Program-made: the position numbers and the translations under genes
The notes under the pieces: generated by a model
Database searches by the model: none
What the model saw: the letters and a program-made list of their open reading frames with translations, nothing else
Told to the model about the DNA's origin: nothing
Shown: positions 40,817 through 50,178 of the stretch, piece after piece
Numbering within the stretch: position 1 is the first letter of the stretch
Layout: each line of letters begins with the position of its first letter
Source: Oceanidesulfovibrio indonesiensis
GTDB taxonomy: Bacteria; Desulfobacterota; Desulfovibrionia; Desulfovibrionales; Desulfovibrionaceae
Direction of reading: 5' to 3'
Length of the DNA stretch: 64,000 nucleotides
Assembly: GCF_007625075.1 (NCBI RefSeq)
Contig: NZ_QMIE01000004.1
Span: 186,001-250,000, forward strand

Positions 40817-42985
40817 CTACGGCCTTTCCCTGTTGACGCACTGCACGAGCCTGGGCACGTCGAGTATCAGCGCCATGGTGCCGTCGCCCTTGATGGTTGC
40901 GCCCGAAATGCCCTCAACATTGCGGTAGAGGCGGCCCAGGCTCTTAATGACGGTCTGATGCTCGCCGATGACGGTGTCGACCACGATGCCCACGCGCATA
41001 CCGTCCACTCCTGCCACCACGATCTGTTCGATGGCGGGTCTGTCTCCTGGGGAGTGGAACCACTCGCGCAGGCGAATGTAAGGAACGATCTCCCCGCGCA
41101 GATTCACGATGCGTTGCTCCGCCTTGGGCCGCACGGCCAGTTGCTGGTCCGTCCCCACATCGTCCATTCCGGCCTTCCTGGCGTCTTCGGCGCGATTCAT
41201 CAACTCCACGCATTCCTCCACCATGGTCAGCGGAATGACGAAGTACTCATCCGCCACGCGCACCTGGAGACCGTCGATAATGGCCAGGGTGAGCGGCAGC
41301 TTGACGTTGATGACCGTGCCCTCGCCCACCTTGGAGTCCACGTCCACGCTGCCCCGCAAGGCGTCTATGGATCGTTTGACCACGTCCATGCCCACGCCGC
41401 GACCGGAAACGCTGGTCACCTCACTGGCGGTGGAGAAACCGGGTTGGAAAATGAGTGAAAACGCCTCTTTGTCAGAAATATCCGAATCCGCCGCGATGAT
41501 TCCCCGCTCCACGGCCTTATCGAAGATGACTTTGGGGTCCATGCCTTTGCCGTCGTCCTCGATGCGAATGTGCACCTCGCCGCCGGAATGCTGAGCCGAA
41601 AGCACAATGGTCCCCCACTCAGGCTTTCCCGCGGTCGTGCGCGTCTCGGGACGTTCGATGCCGTGGTCGATGGAATTGCGGAGCAGATGGACCAGCGGAT
41701 CGTTGAGCCGCTCGATGACGGTCTTGTCCAGCTCGGTCTCGGCGCCGTGGGTGACGAGCTCGATCTTCTTGCCCAGCTCGTCGGACAGGTCGCGCACCAG
41801 CCGCCGGAACTTTGAGAACGTAGTGCCGATGGGCAGCATGCGGATGTTGAGGGTAGAATCCCTGAGTTCGTCGGACAGCCTTTCCAACTCTTCGGAGAGG
41901 GTAGTGAGCAGTGGGTCTCGCCGTTCGCTCACCACCTGGCTGATACGCGCCTGGACTATGACGAGCTCGCCCACCAGGTCCACCAGTTCATCCAGTTTGT
42001 CGGCAGCCACGCGGATCGATGTCGCCGGTTCTGCGGCTTCCTGCCGGGTGCGGGTCTTGCGCATCTCCCGGACAGCCTTCTGCTCGGCCAACGCCGAATC
42101 CACCTGCTGCCTGGAGACCATGCCGGCAGAGGAAAGCACCTCGCCGATAGGCGGACGGTTGCGCAACACCTTTTCCAGGTCGTCATGGGAAAGGTCCCCA
42201 CGCTCCACAAGAATTTCCCCGAGCTTCTTGTAGTCTGCGTGTTCGTCGAAATCCCCGCCCTCGTCGATTTTCACGATGCTCAGTTCGCAGTCGTCCTCCA
42301 CGAAAATGAAGACGTCGCGGATGGCGTCCTCTCCGCGCGAGGTCGTCAGTATGATGTCCCACCACGTATAGCAGTGCTCGGGGTTGAGCTCTTCGAGCGC
42401 CGGCACGCTCTCCAAATGCGCGAAGGTGCGGCACGCGCCAAGCTCCGCCAGTTCGTCGATGAGGGCCAGCGGATTGGACCCGCTGAAAAAGATGGTCTCC
42501 TCCGGCCGGAAGCGGATGCGATACGTTACTGACGACGAACCCGGCTCGTCTTCGGTTGCTGCCGTTTCCGGCTCAATCTCACGGCCGCCCTCCGCCAGGG
42601 AGGACGGGACAAGTTTCCGTAGCCCGCTGGTCACGCCGCGTGTCCGCTCCAGGTCCACCGCTTCGCCGGTGTCTGCGCAGTCCAGCAGATAGGATATGGT
42701 GTCCCGCGCGGCGAGGGTGAGGTCCAGAAGATCTTTGGTCACGGCCATCTGGCCGTTGCGCACATGGTCGAAGACCGTCTCCACGTCGTGCGTGAAAGCG
42801 GCGATGTCGTCGAAGCCGAACATCGCGCCGGACCCCTTGATGGTGTGCATGGCGCGAAACACCCGGTCCACGAGGTCATGGTCGTCGGGGTTCTCCTCAA
42901 GCTCCAGGAGGGCCGACTCAAGCTCGGTGAGCAGCTCGGTGGCTTCTTCGCGAAACGCTTGTCTGTTGATGTCGTCCTGCGTCAT
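40817..42985 (-). CDS. cheA: Chemotaxis histidine kinase CheA
   Basis: A 722-residue soluble kinase. The N-terminal HPt domain has the phospho-acceptor His47 in FRAMHTIKGSGAMFGF. Around 150-250 is a domain with TYRIRFRPEETIFFSG typical of delta-proteobacterial CheA. Residues about 255-305 carry two GEIL-type repeats (LGEILVERGDLS and IGEVLSSAGMVS), like those in GspE-N/MshEN. Then come the dimerisation region, HATPase with N-box HLLRNSIDHGIER, G1 EDDGKGMD and G2 GRGVGMDVVK, and a C-terminal CheW-like domain. No separate cheW gene is in the cluster. Start 42985 (MTQDDINRQAF) is preferred to the ORF start 11 codons upstream. Confidence 0.95.
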   Translation of the reverse strand: MTQDDINRQAFREEATELLTELESALLELEENPDDHDLVDRVFRAMHTIKGSGAMFGFDDIAAFTHDVETVFDHVRNGQMAVTKDLLDLTLAARDTISYLLDCADTGEAVDLERTRGVTSGLRKLVPSSLAEGGREIEPETAATEDEPGSSSVTYRIRFRPEETIFFSGSNPLALIDELAELGACRTFAHLESVPALEELNPEHCYTWWDIILTTSRGEDAIRDVFIFVEDDCELSIVKIDEGGDFDEHADYKKLGEILVERGDLSHDDLEKVLRNRPPIGEVLSSAGMVSRQQVDSALAEQKAVREMRKTRTRQEAAEPATSIRVAADKLDELVDLVGELVIVQARISQVVSERRDPLLTTLSEELERLSDELRDSTLNIRMLPIGTTFSKFRRLVRDLSDELGKKIELVTHGAETELDKTVIERLNDPLVHLLRNSIDHGIERPETRTTAGKPEWGTIVLSAQHSGGEVHIRIEDDGKGMDPKVIFDKAVERGIIAADSDISDKEAFSLIFQPGFSTASEVTSVSGRGVGMDVVKRSIDALRGSVDVDSKVGEGTVINVKLPLTLAIIDGLQVRVADEYFVIPLTMVEECVELMNRAEDARKAGMDDVGTDQQLAVRPKAEQRIVNLRGEIVPYIRLREWFHSPGDRPAIEQIVVAGVDGMRVGIVVDTVIGEHQTVIKSLGRLYRNVEGISGATIKGDGTMALILDVPRLVQCVNRERP

Positions 42986-43040
42986 CGAATCACATTCTCC
43001 CAGGCATGCGGCCGGCAAGGGGTCGGCTCCCGCACCTCCA

Positions 43041-43403
43041 CTATCGCAGCACCTTGTTCACCACGGCAAGCAGTTGATCCGGCTTGAACGGCTTGACGAT
43101 CCATCCCGTTGCGCCGGCGCTCTTGCCTTCCTGCTTCTTGCCGGCCTGGGATTCCGTGGTCAGCATGATGACCGGGATGAACTTGTATTGCGCCTGGGCC
43201 CGCACGTTCTTGATGAGCGTGATGCCGTCCATGTTGGGCATGTTGAGGTCGGTAATGATCATGTCTACCGGCCCCTTGAGCTTGTTGAGCGCATCCTTGC
43301 CGTCCTGCGCTTCGATGACGTTGAAGCCGGCGTTCTTCAGTGTGAACGACACCATCTGGCGCACGCTGGCCGAGTCATCGACCGTCATTATGGTCTTTCC
43401 CAC
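43041..43403 (-). CDS. cheY: Response regulator CheY (single receiver domain)
   Basis: A 120-residue stand-alone receiver. Acidic pocket and start TIMTVDDSASVRQM, phospho-Asp in MIITDLNMPNMDG, Thr/Ser in VIMLTTESQ and Lys in GWIVKPFKPDQL give the complete CheY set. Translation begins at GTG 43403, with AAGGAG six bases upstream, giving VGKTIMTVDD (read as Met). The longer ORF upstream overlaps the previous gene and is not protein-like. It lies 10 bases after the soluble MCP-like gene and 55 before cheA in the transcription direction. Whether its target is the flagellar motor or another output is unknown; cheZ in this window lies far away. Confidence 0.95.
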   Translation of the reverse strand: MGKTIMTVDDSASVRQMVSFTLKNAGFNVIEAQDGKDALNKLKGPVDMIITDLNMPNMDGITLIKNVRAQAQYKFIPVIMLTTESQAGKKQEGKSAGATGWIVKPFKPDQLLAVVNKVLR

Positions 43404-43413
43404 ATTTGGCTCC

Positions 43414-45225
43414 TTAGAAAAGTTCGACGTCGCCCCAGTCGTCGACGTCTTCCGAACATTCACTTTCGCCGCCGCCCTCAGGGCCGCAGCTTTCCTTTTT
43501 CAATGCCTGTTGATGTATGAGCCGCTCCGCCTCCATGGTGTAGCGGGCGAGCATCTTGTCCAGCCGTTCTGGCCGGCTTTCGTCCTCATCGTGCGGCACA
43601 ATGGTTGTCGCCTCGTCTCGCAGCTCGGCGAGCACATCCGCACCCTTGCTCAACTCGGCGCAGACATCCTCGTGGAAAGTCATCGAGTTGTTGAGCGATT
43701 CGATGGACGCTCCCAGGTCGGCGCCCTGCCTGCGTATGGTTTCGAAGAGCGAATCCACTTCCTCGTCGATACGCCTGAGCCCGGCGAGAATCTGCTCGAT
43801 CCTGGTGATCATCTCCGAGACCTGGCTTGTATCCATGAACGCTTCCGCGTTGGATTTCAAGTTCGTCGATGCTTCGCCGATGCGGCCGAGGATATCCGTG
43901 ACGGACTCGGTCAGCGAGCCGGCCTCCTGGGAAAGCTGCTGGATGGAGGATGCAAGCACGCCCAGGGCCTTGCCTTTGTCGCCGGTATGGGCAGCCTTCA
44001 CACTGGCGTTCAGGGAGATGAGCTCGATTTCCGAGCCGACCTCCTCGATGTCCTCCAGAAAATGCGTCATTTCGGTAACAGTGTCCGCCACCTGCACCAT
44101 GATGGCGCCTATGGCTTCGCCCTGGTCGGCGAACTCCTTCATGGCGTCCATTACGTCGCCCAGGCCGGCCTCGATGGCGTCCAGCGTTGTGCCGCCGGTT
44201 TCCGAGGCCGTAATGCCCGAGGCGTTGCTCTCCAGTTGAAACACGTTCCCGGCAATGGAGCCGAGATGGCTCTTGAGCGACTCCACGGCTTTATAAAAGC
44301 TGTCCGATGCGTTGACGAGCTGCGAGTGCTGAAGGCCGCAGACATCCCCGATGAATCCCACAAGGTCGCGCAACGCATCCGGATCGTCCCTGCGGCCATG
44401 CTCGTTCTCGTGCAGCAGGTCGCGTATTTCCTGCAACGATTCCTCCACATGCTCCACCTGCTGGCGGGTGATGTCGTGGAACTGCACGGAGGCCACGGCC
44501 TCGCCGATGGAGGATGCGATCTGGCGCGAGAGAGGCTCCAGATTTCTGGACACCTCGCCTGACTTGTCCGCCATCTTCACGAGGGCGTCCAGATTGGTGC
44601 GGATGTTGTTTTCGATGGTCCGGCTGGACGCGGCCTGGCGAGCGCGCATTTCACCAGTCTGCTCCAGCGCCGTGGTGACCATGGACGAAAGGTCGTCCAC
44701 CTTCTCCATGATCTGCCCGGAGTATTCCACGATGCGTTTGGCCAGCTTCTCCACGTCGTCGGCCAGCGTGGTGAACCCACGGCCTTCCGCACCCAGTCGG
44801 GCGGATTCGATGCGCGTGGATATGCCCAGCATGGACAGCGCCCGGACCACCCTGCGGTACTCGTCGATAGTCTTTGTCAGGGTTTCCACCGTATTATGGA
44901 TGGTGGTAAGCTCCTGGACATTCTGGTCGCTTGCCGCCTTGGACCAGAGCTCGGTCATCTTGTCGAGCTCCTGGTGCAACTCGGTGCGGAAGGACTCCAT
45001 GGCCTCTGCCGAGGTGAGCCCTGCGAGCGACTCCGTCTCCTCCGCAAGATGCGAGGCTTGCATGGAATATTCCTGCAACGAATTGCCGAGCTCCAGGAAT
45101 TCCGGCTCACGCTCCTGGATTGTTCGCGCGAGACGCGCATCGAGCTGGGGCAACTCGCGCTCGCAACGCTCCTCGAACTTCAGCGCCCGCTCGATGTCGA
45201 TCGTAAATGTATCGCTTTCGCTCAT
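43414..45225 (-). CDS. Soluble MCP-like helical protein with internal duplication
   Basis: A 603-residue, almost entirely alpha-helical cytosolic protein without membrane helices. Two segments resemble the MCP hairpin tip: residues 132-163 (LGISTRIESARLGAEGRG, then FTTLADDVEKLAKRI) and 402-433 (LISLNASVKAAHTGDKGKA, then LGVLASSIQQLSQEA). After the first is VQFHDITRQQVEHV (residues 247-260), which resembles the CheZ active-site helix SFQDLTGQ; the second half has a weaker equivalent at 515-521 (MTFHEDV). The C-terminus is acidic and ends DDWGDVELF. It probably couples receptor signals to CheA or influences CheY-P, but this is inference. It lies 15 bases after the H-NOX MCP gene and 10 before cheY, so it belongs to the operon. 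Confidence 0.78.
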   Translation of the reverse strand: MSESDTFTIDIERALKFEERCERELPQLDARLARTIQEREPEFLELGNSLQEYSMQASHLAEETESLAGLTSAEAMESFRTELHQELDKMTELWSKAASDQNVQELTTIHNTVETLTKTIDEYRRVVRALSMLGISTRIESARLGAEGRGFTTLADDVEKLAKRIVEYSGQIMEKVDDLSSMVTTALEQTGEMRARQAASSRTIENNIRTNLDALVKMADKSGEVSRNLEPLSRQIASSIGEAVASVQFHDITRQQVEHVEESLQEIRDLLHENEHGRRDDPDALRDLVGFIGDVCGLQHSQLVNASDSFYKAVESLKSHLGSIAGNVFQLESNASGITASETGGTTLDAIEAGLGDVMDAMKEFADQGEAIGAIMVQVADTVTEMTHFLEDIEEVGSEIELISLNASVKAAHTGDKGKALGVLASSIQQLSQEAGSLTESVTDILGRIGEASTNLKSNAEAFMDTSQVSEMITRIEQILAGLRRIDEEVDSLFETIRRQGADLGASIESLNNSMTFHEDVCAELSKGADVLAELRDEATTIVPHDEDESRPERLDKMLARYTMEAERLIHQQALKKESCGPEGGGESECSEDVDDWGDVELF

Positions 45226-45240
45226 GCATGCTCCGTCCGG

Positions 45241-47328
45241 CTAGAGAAACGTAATCTCGGCGCGGGCCCTGGCCGAATCGAGAGGCGTCACCTTCACCGA
45301 TACGGGTTTGTCGAAAAAAGCCGCCGCGCCTTTGATGATGCCTTCGAAATACTCGAACAGACCGCGGCCGGACTTGTACTCCATTATCAGTTTGTTCCCT
45401 TTGTCGTCGTAGGTGAAACGCGGCGGCTGGATTCCGGGGTAGTCCTTGGTCAGCTGGGCGTGGATGCGGTCCATGTCCAGATAGAGTTCTTTCAGATTGT
45501 CGTGCTTGAAGTACCGGCTGTACAGCTTTTTGAACTGAGGCACGGTGTAGCGGCCGAAGCCGGTGAACACGTCCCTGGTGGACGCGCCGACCGCCTGAGC
45601 CGTCTCGTGGGCCATCTGCTTGAGGACCTGGTCCGGGTACGTCACCGCAGGCAGGAAAATGGGGTCGCCCATGGCCTGCTGCACCTGGCGAAAGACCTTG
45701 CTGCCGTATTCCGCCCGGATGAAATCCTGCATCATCTTGGGCAGCACGCCGCGCATCTTGCCCTTGGACTTCCAGAAGTTTCCAGCCGCTTCGGACTTGC
45801 CGGCCAGCGCGAGGGAGAGGTCCAGAAGCTCCTGGGCCAGCTCGGCCAGCCCCCGTGTGGCCCGGGCCGTCTGCTCGGCGCCTTCCTCGGACTCTCCGGC
45901 GATGACCGCGATGCCCTCGATGGACTGGTTGATCTCCTCGGCGGCTGCGGACTGCTCCTCGGCAGCGGTGGCTATCTGAGTCACCCGCTGCACCATGTCC
46001 TCAATAGTTTCAAGTATCTTATGCAGGGCTTCGCCGGCCTGGTTGGACAACTCTGTGGACGTCTCCACCTGTTCTTCGGTGGCGCGCATGGAGACGGTCG
46101 CCTCCTTGGACCGCGACTGAATGGTGGAGATGGACTTCTCCACTTCCTTGGTGGCCGTCATGGTCTTTTCCGCCAGTTTGCGCACCTCGTCCGCCACTAC
46201 GGCGAAGCCCCGTCCGGCGTCGCCAGCCCGCGCCGCCTCGATGGCCGCGTTCAGGGCAAGAAGATTTGTCTGGTCCGCAATGTCGTTGATCACTCCGATG
46301 ATGGTTCCGATCTGGGTGGACTGATCCCCGAGTTGGTCGAGAACGGCCGAGAGCTCCGCAGTCTGGGTGGATACGCGATGGATGCCGTCCACGGCCTGGC
46401 CCACGAGCCTCGCGCCTTCGCTGGCCGAATCGCGCGCGCCGTTGGCCGCCTCGGACGTGGCCGAGGCGTTCTGCGCCACCTCCAGAACCGTGGCGGTCAT
46501 CTGCTCCATGGCCGTGGCCACGGCCTCGGACTGATCCTTTTGCTGGCGCGCTCCGCGGGATTGCTCGCTGGCGGATGCGGAAAGCTCCTCGCTGGCGGCG
46601 GCCACACGCTGGGCAAGATCCCTGACCTGTCCGCCACTGGCCATGAGTTCTTCCTGCTGCTCCTTCATGGCGAAGCATTCGCGGGAAACTATCTCGGCAT
46701 CGGCAAGCACGAGCAGAAGCGCGGGTTCCCGCCCCTCGTCCATGATCCAGTTGGAATGCACGATGACGTGCCGCTCGCCCGAGGATGCCTGAAATTTGAA
46801 ATGCAGGCCGTGCTGCTCCTCGCGGAGAATGTCGCCGGCCTGGGGGCCGAGCACATCGGTGATGAGTCGGCCTTCAACCGAGGAGCTCTCCCTGCCGATC
46901 AGGGATGCGAAGCCGCTGGTGGCGAAAAGGATGCCGCCGTCCTGGTTGACGATGGCGAGAGGGGTTTCGGCATGCGCCAGGGATTGCGTGCGTAAAGCAA
47001 CCCCTTCCGCTCTGGAGGAGGTGGACGACGCCTCACGCATTACGGTCAACACGCCGTCGAAGGTCTTTTCCTGAATCGCAGCAGCGGCAGGGCCGAGGAT
47101 GGCTACCGCATCCTCCACAAATTGCCCCATCATTCTGCGGATATAGATGTAGACACTGAGAGTTGCGGCAACGCCGACGAATGCAATCAGGGCGGCAATC
47201 AGCAGACCGGTCGAAGAATCGGATTGGTGGGCGGCGACAGCTCCTGCGAATACGAGAGCACTGAGCGCGAGGCCCAATCCCACAACCATGGTGCCTATAT
47301 TGATATATCCGATCCTGCGATGGTTCAT
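45241..47328 (-). CDS. Methyl-accepting chemotaxis protein with PAS and C-terminal H-NOX (heme NO/O2-binding) domain
   Basis: A 695-residue receptor. Two membrane helices (about 10-32 and 41-63) enclose a very short periplasmic loop, so sensing is cytoplasmic. A PAS-like domain (about 111-215, [19 protein letters not shown]) follows, then the MCP signalling domain (about 235-510) with hairpin tip [20 protein letters not shown]. Residues 524-695 form an H-NOX domain: [16 protein letters not shown] at the start, proximal heme ligand His623 in DRIHAQLTK, Pro636 in QPPRF, and the heme-propionate motif YKSGR (651-655). Tyr660 aligns with the distal Tyr of Thermoanaerobacter H-NOX that stabilises bound O2. 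In clostridial receptors the H-NOX is N-terminal; here it is at the C-terminus. Start 47328 is chosen as [10 protein letters not shown]; the ORF extends 28 codons upstream. First gene of the che operon. Confidence 0.93.
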   Translation of the reverse strand: MNHRRIGYINIGTMVVGLGLALSALVFAGAVAAHQSDSSTGLLIAALIAFVGVAATLSVYIYIRRMMGQFVEDAVAILGPAAAAIQEKTFDGVLTVMREASSTSSRAEGVALRTQSLAHAETPLAIVNQDGGILFATSGFASLIGRESSSVEGRLITDVLGPQAGDILREEQHGLHFKFQASSGERHVIVHSNWIMDEGREPALLLVLADAEIVSRECFAMKEQQEELMASGGQVRDLAQRVAAASEELSASASEQSRGARQQKDQSEAVATAMEQMTATVLEVAQNASATSEAANGARDSASEGARLVGQAVDGIHRVSTQTAELSAVLDQLGDQSTQIGTIIGVINDIADQTNLLALNAAIEAARAGDAGRGFAVVADEVRKLAEKTMTATKEVEKSISTIQSRSKEATVSMRATEEQVETSTELSNQAGEALHKILETIEDMVQRVTQIATAAEEQSAAAEEINQSIEGIAVIAGESEEGAEQTARATRGLAELAQELLDLSLALAGKSEAAGNFWKSKGKMRGVLPKMMQDFIRAEYGSKVFRQVQQAMGDPIFLPAVTYPDQVLKQMAHETAQAVGASTRDVFTGFGRYTVPQFKKLYSRYFKHDNLKELYLDMDRIHAQLTKDYPGIQPPRFTYDDKGNKLIMEYKSGRGLFEYFEGIIKGAAAFFDKPVSVKVTPLDSARARAEITFL

Positions 47329-47478
47329 CCCCACCCCATGGGTTAATGTTGTCGCGGCCTCACCCGCATCCTTGCATAAGTTTCCGCGAAAACCCTGGCG
47401 ACCACGAATCAATCTACGGCATGATCAAACAATACGACAAGCCATATTCATTTGCAATTCTATCGCACATTGGCCGTT

Positions 47479-48858
47479 TCATGCGCCGAACAGCTTGTTT
47501 TGCAATTCGGACAGAGTCTCCGGAACAATTACCCCTTTCTCCGATTTTTTGGACATGGGACAGAAGATTGGGCTCCAGCCGAGCCGGCGCGCCTGCTCCA
47601 GGCGGATGTCGTGGCCGGACACGGGACGGATGCGACCGTTGAGGTCCAGCTCGCCCCAGAACACGGCGGCTGGAGGAAGCGGCCGATCGTAATACGAGGA
47701 TAGTACCGCTGCGACGAGGGCGAGATCCACGCCCGGGTCCTGCAGACGCAGGCCGCCGGCGGTCTTGGCGTAGATGTCCCACTGGCCCAGGTTCACTGCG
47801 AGTCGTTTTTCCAGAACGGCCAGCAGCAGATTCAGACGATTCACATCCACGCCCAGGCCGGTGCGGCGCGGCATGGCCAGGTAGCTTTTTGCAGCCAGGG
47901 CCTGGACCTCTACTGCGAAAGGCCGATTGCCGTCCACGGCCATGGCCAGGGCCGACCCGGAAAGTGATGGGTCCCGATCTTCGAGAAACAGGGTGGACGG
48001 GTCCGTGACCTCGGCCAGCCCTTTCTCTTCCATGGAAAACACGGCCAGCTCGCGGTCCGAGCCGAAACGGTTTTTGAGCACGCGGAGAATCCGGTGGGTG
48101 TTCTGCTTGTCTCCCTCCATGGCGAGCACCGTGTCCACCATGTGCTCCAAAAGCTTGGGGCCGGCTATGTGCCCCTCCTTGGTGACATGACCCACGATGA
48201 TGAGGGAAAAGCCCCTGACTTTGGCGAGCTCAAGAGCCTCCGCGGCCACGGCGCGCACCTGCCCCACGCTGCCGGGCAGACCGTCCGTGCGTGGGGATGC
48301 AATCGTCTGCACGGAGTCGAGGATTACCAGGGAATGCGCACCGGACTCCAGAGACGGCAGCGCGTCCTCCAGCCTGCTGGTCGCCAGGGCCTCGAGCTTG
48401 GGCGTGAGCGCTCCCAGACGTTCGGCGCGGCCGCGCAACTGTCCCAGGGATTCCTCGCCCGAGATGTAAAGCACGCCTTTTTCCGCTGCAGCGAGGGCGC
48501 CGGCGAGTTGCAGGAGCAGCGTGGATTTGCCCACACCGGGAGGCCCGCCCAACAGCACGGCGGCGCCCAGCGCGAGGCCGCCGCCGAGAAGACGGTCGAG
48601 TCCGCCCAGGCCTGTGGGTTCGGGTTTGGAAAGCTCGGGAGAGAGGTCGCCCAGGACGACAGGCGTGCTCGACAGACCGGCGCCGCCTGGTGGCGAGGGC
48701 CGGGGGGCCCTGCCGGAACGATCGGAGACGACAGAACGCGAACGGTCGACCGTTTCCGAGAGCGTGTTCCACTCCCGGCAGGTGGGGCATTGCCCGCGCC
48801 ACTGCGGTGTCCGCGCGCCGCAGGAGCCGCAAACGTAGACCGTACGCTCTTTTGCCAA
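47479..48858 (-). CDS. radA: DNA repair protein RadA/Sms
   Basis: Hexameric helicase that extends recombination intermediates. The 459-residue protein has an N-terminal C4 zinc finger (C10, C13, C24, C27), the RecA-like core with Walker A GGPPGVGKST (104-113), the RadA-specific KNRFG motif in LKNRFGSDRELAVF, and a Lon-protease-like C-terminal domain (AVDGNRPFAVEVQALAAKS, RLNLLLAVLEKR). Length is normal. Upstream on the same strand is the DUF3426 gene, 24 bases away. Confidence 0.96.
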   Translation of the reverse strand: MAKERTVYVCGSCGARTPQWRGQCPTCREWNTLSETVDRSRSVVSDRSGRAPRPSPPGGAGLSSTPVVLGDLSPELSKPEPTGLGGLDRLLGGGLALGAAVLLGGPPGVGKSTLLLQLAGALAAAEKGVLYISGEESLGQLRGRAERLGALTPKLEALATSRLEDALPSLESGAHSLVILDSVQTIASPRTDGLPGSVGQVRAVAAEALELAKVRGFSLIIVGHVTKEGHIAGPKLLEHMVDTVLAMEGDKQNTHRILRVLKNRFGSDRELAVFSMEEKGLAEVTDPSTLFLEDRDPSLSGSALAMAVDGNRPFAVEVQALAAKSYLAMPRRTGLGVDVNRLNLLLAVLEKRLAVNLGQWDIYAKTAGGLRLQDPGVDLALVAAVLSSYYDRPLPPAAVFWGELDLNGRIRPVSGHDIRLEQARRLGWSPIFCPMSKKSEKGVIVPETLSELQNKLFGA

Positions 48859-48882
48859 AGCGGTCTCAGCAGCCGGTCCGGT

Positions 48883-50127
48883 TTACTGGCTCTGCTCCGC
48901 CGGCGGGTCCTTGGCTTCGACGATCTTGACGCCGAACTCGGCCACGTTCTGCGGCGGGTTGTCGAAGACCACCGCGAACGGCACCTCGCCTCCTGGTGGA
49001 ACGTCGGTATTGGCGGTCACAATGCCCACCTTGTCCTGCAACTCCTTTTCGATCTCGTCCATGGTGAGCATCTGGAGCTGGAACAGGGTGAGGGTGTTGC
49101 CTATGAGCTGCGTCTTGGTGACCACGGGCACGCCGTTCTGGTCGAACAGCGAAGCCTCGACCTTGATGAGTTCCTTTGGCGTCTGGAAGTTGTTGACAAC
49201 GGTGCCCTGGACGACAAAGAGCTCGCCCACTTTCTCATTTTCCACATAGTTCTGCTGGATGTCCTTGAGGGCGAGGTCGTGGATGTCGGCCACCGGCGCG
49301 GGCTCTTCGATCTCCTCTGGCTGTTCGGCCTGACCGGACGTATCCGGCGTCTCAGGCGTCTCCACCATGGACCCCACGAACGGAATGGATCTGAGCAGAT
49401 CGGGCGCGTAGAGGTAGGCGATGACGCCGCCGGCTCCGAGCAGCAGCAGCGTGAAAAATATGGCAGAGAAGATGCGCTCGTTCTTCTTTTTTCTTTTTTG
49501 CTTCTTCTCGGCTTCCCTGGCTCGTCTCTTTTCCTGGGCGTCGATGTCGAAAAGATCTTCGCCGGGTGCTATGCGCGTCTGGGGCGCGCCCTCTTCATCG
49601 GGTTCGGAAGCAGGCGCTTCCACCTCTCCGGCTTCCTCATCGCCGAATTCCACGGCCAAGTCCTCGGGAACTTCCTTCTTGCCGAAGATGTCTTCGAAGG
49701 AGTCATCTTCCTCATCCTCCTCCACATCCTTTTCAGCAGGGCCAAACGCCTCTTCCGGCGTCTCTTCTTCGTCGAACTCGCCGAAGTCCACTTCATCGTC
49801 GGAGGCGGACGCCTCCATGGACACGGCGGTCTCGTCCAGGTCGTCCAGCCCTTCGAGGCCGAGATCGCCGAAATCGCCGAAGTCGATCTCTTCATCCTCG
49901 TTGTACGAAGAGGAGAAGACTTCCTCGTCCGTCGGTGGAGCTTCCTCCGCGATCGGAGCTTCCGGTTCCGGTTCGGGAGCGGCGGGTTCGGCCGGAGGCG
50001 CAGCATCCTCGGGGCCGACCAATGGAAAGACGTGCTTGCAGACCGAACAGCGGAGCTTCGCGCCTACCTTCACCTTGTCATCGGGAAGGTTGTACTTGGT
50101 GGAGCAACTGGGGCATTGAACGATCAT
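48883..50127 (-). CDS. Zinc-ribbon/DUF3426 single-pass membrane protein
   Basis: A 414-residue protein in four parts. Residues 1-38 form an MJ0042-type zinc ribbon (CPSCSTKYNLPDDKV, CSVCKHVFPL). Residues about 45-200 are very acidic and low-complexity (EPEPEAPIAEEAPP, EEDEEDDSFEDIFG). A basic stretch and one membrane helix (about 222-244, IFSAIFFTLLLLGAGG) follow. The C-terminal extracytoplasmic DUF3426 domain (about 280-405) has VQGTVVNNFQTPKEL and VAFAVVFDNPP-like strands. The family is common in delta-proteobacteria; function unknown. The acidic linker would span a long distance from the membrane. Confidence 0.85.
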   Translation of the reverse strand: MIVQCPSCSTKYNLPDDKVKVGAKLRCSVCKHVFPLVGPEDAAPPAEPAAPEPEPEAPIAEEAPPTDEEVFSSSYNEDEEIDFGDFGDLGLEGLDDLDETAVSMEASASDDEVDFGEFDEEETPEEAFGPAEKDVEEDEEDDSFEDIFGKKEVPEDLAVEFGDEEAGEVEAPASEPDEEGAPQTRIAPGEDLFDIDAQEKRRAREAEKKQKRKKKNERIFSAIFFTLLLLGAGGVIAYLYAPDLLRSIPFVGSMVETPETPDTSGQAEQPEEIEEPAPVADIHDLALKDIQQNYVENEKVGELFVVQGTVVNNFQTPKELIKVEASLFDQNGVPVVTKTQLIGNTLTLFQLQMLTMDEIEKELQDKVGIVTANTDVPPGGEVPFAVVFDNPPQNVAEFGVKIVEAKDPPAEQSQ

Positions 50128-50178
50128 GGCCGGGCCGTCTCCAGGAGGCTCTTGGGGATGCGCTTCAAACCGGCCGAA

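Noticed and set aside
44896-46995. A 699-codon open frame opposite the receptor genes
   Set aside because: Composition artefact of the Ala/Glu-rich MCP helices on the other strand.
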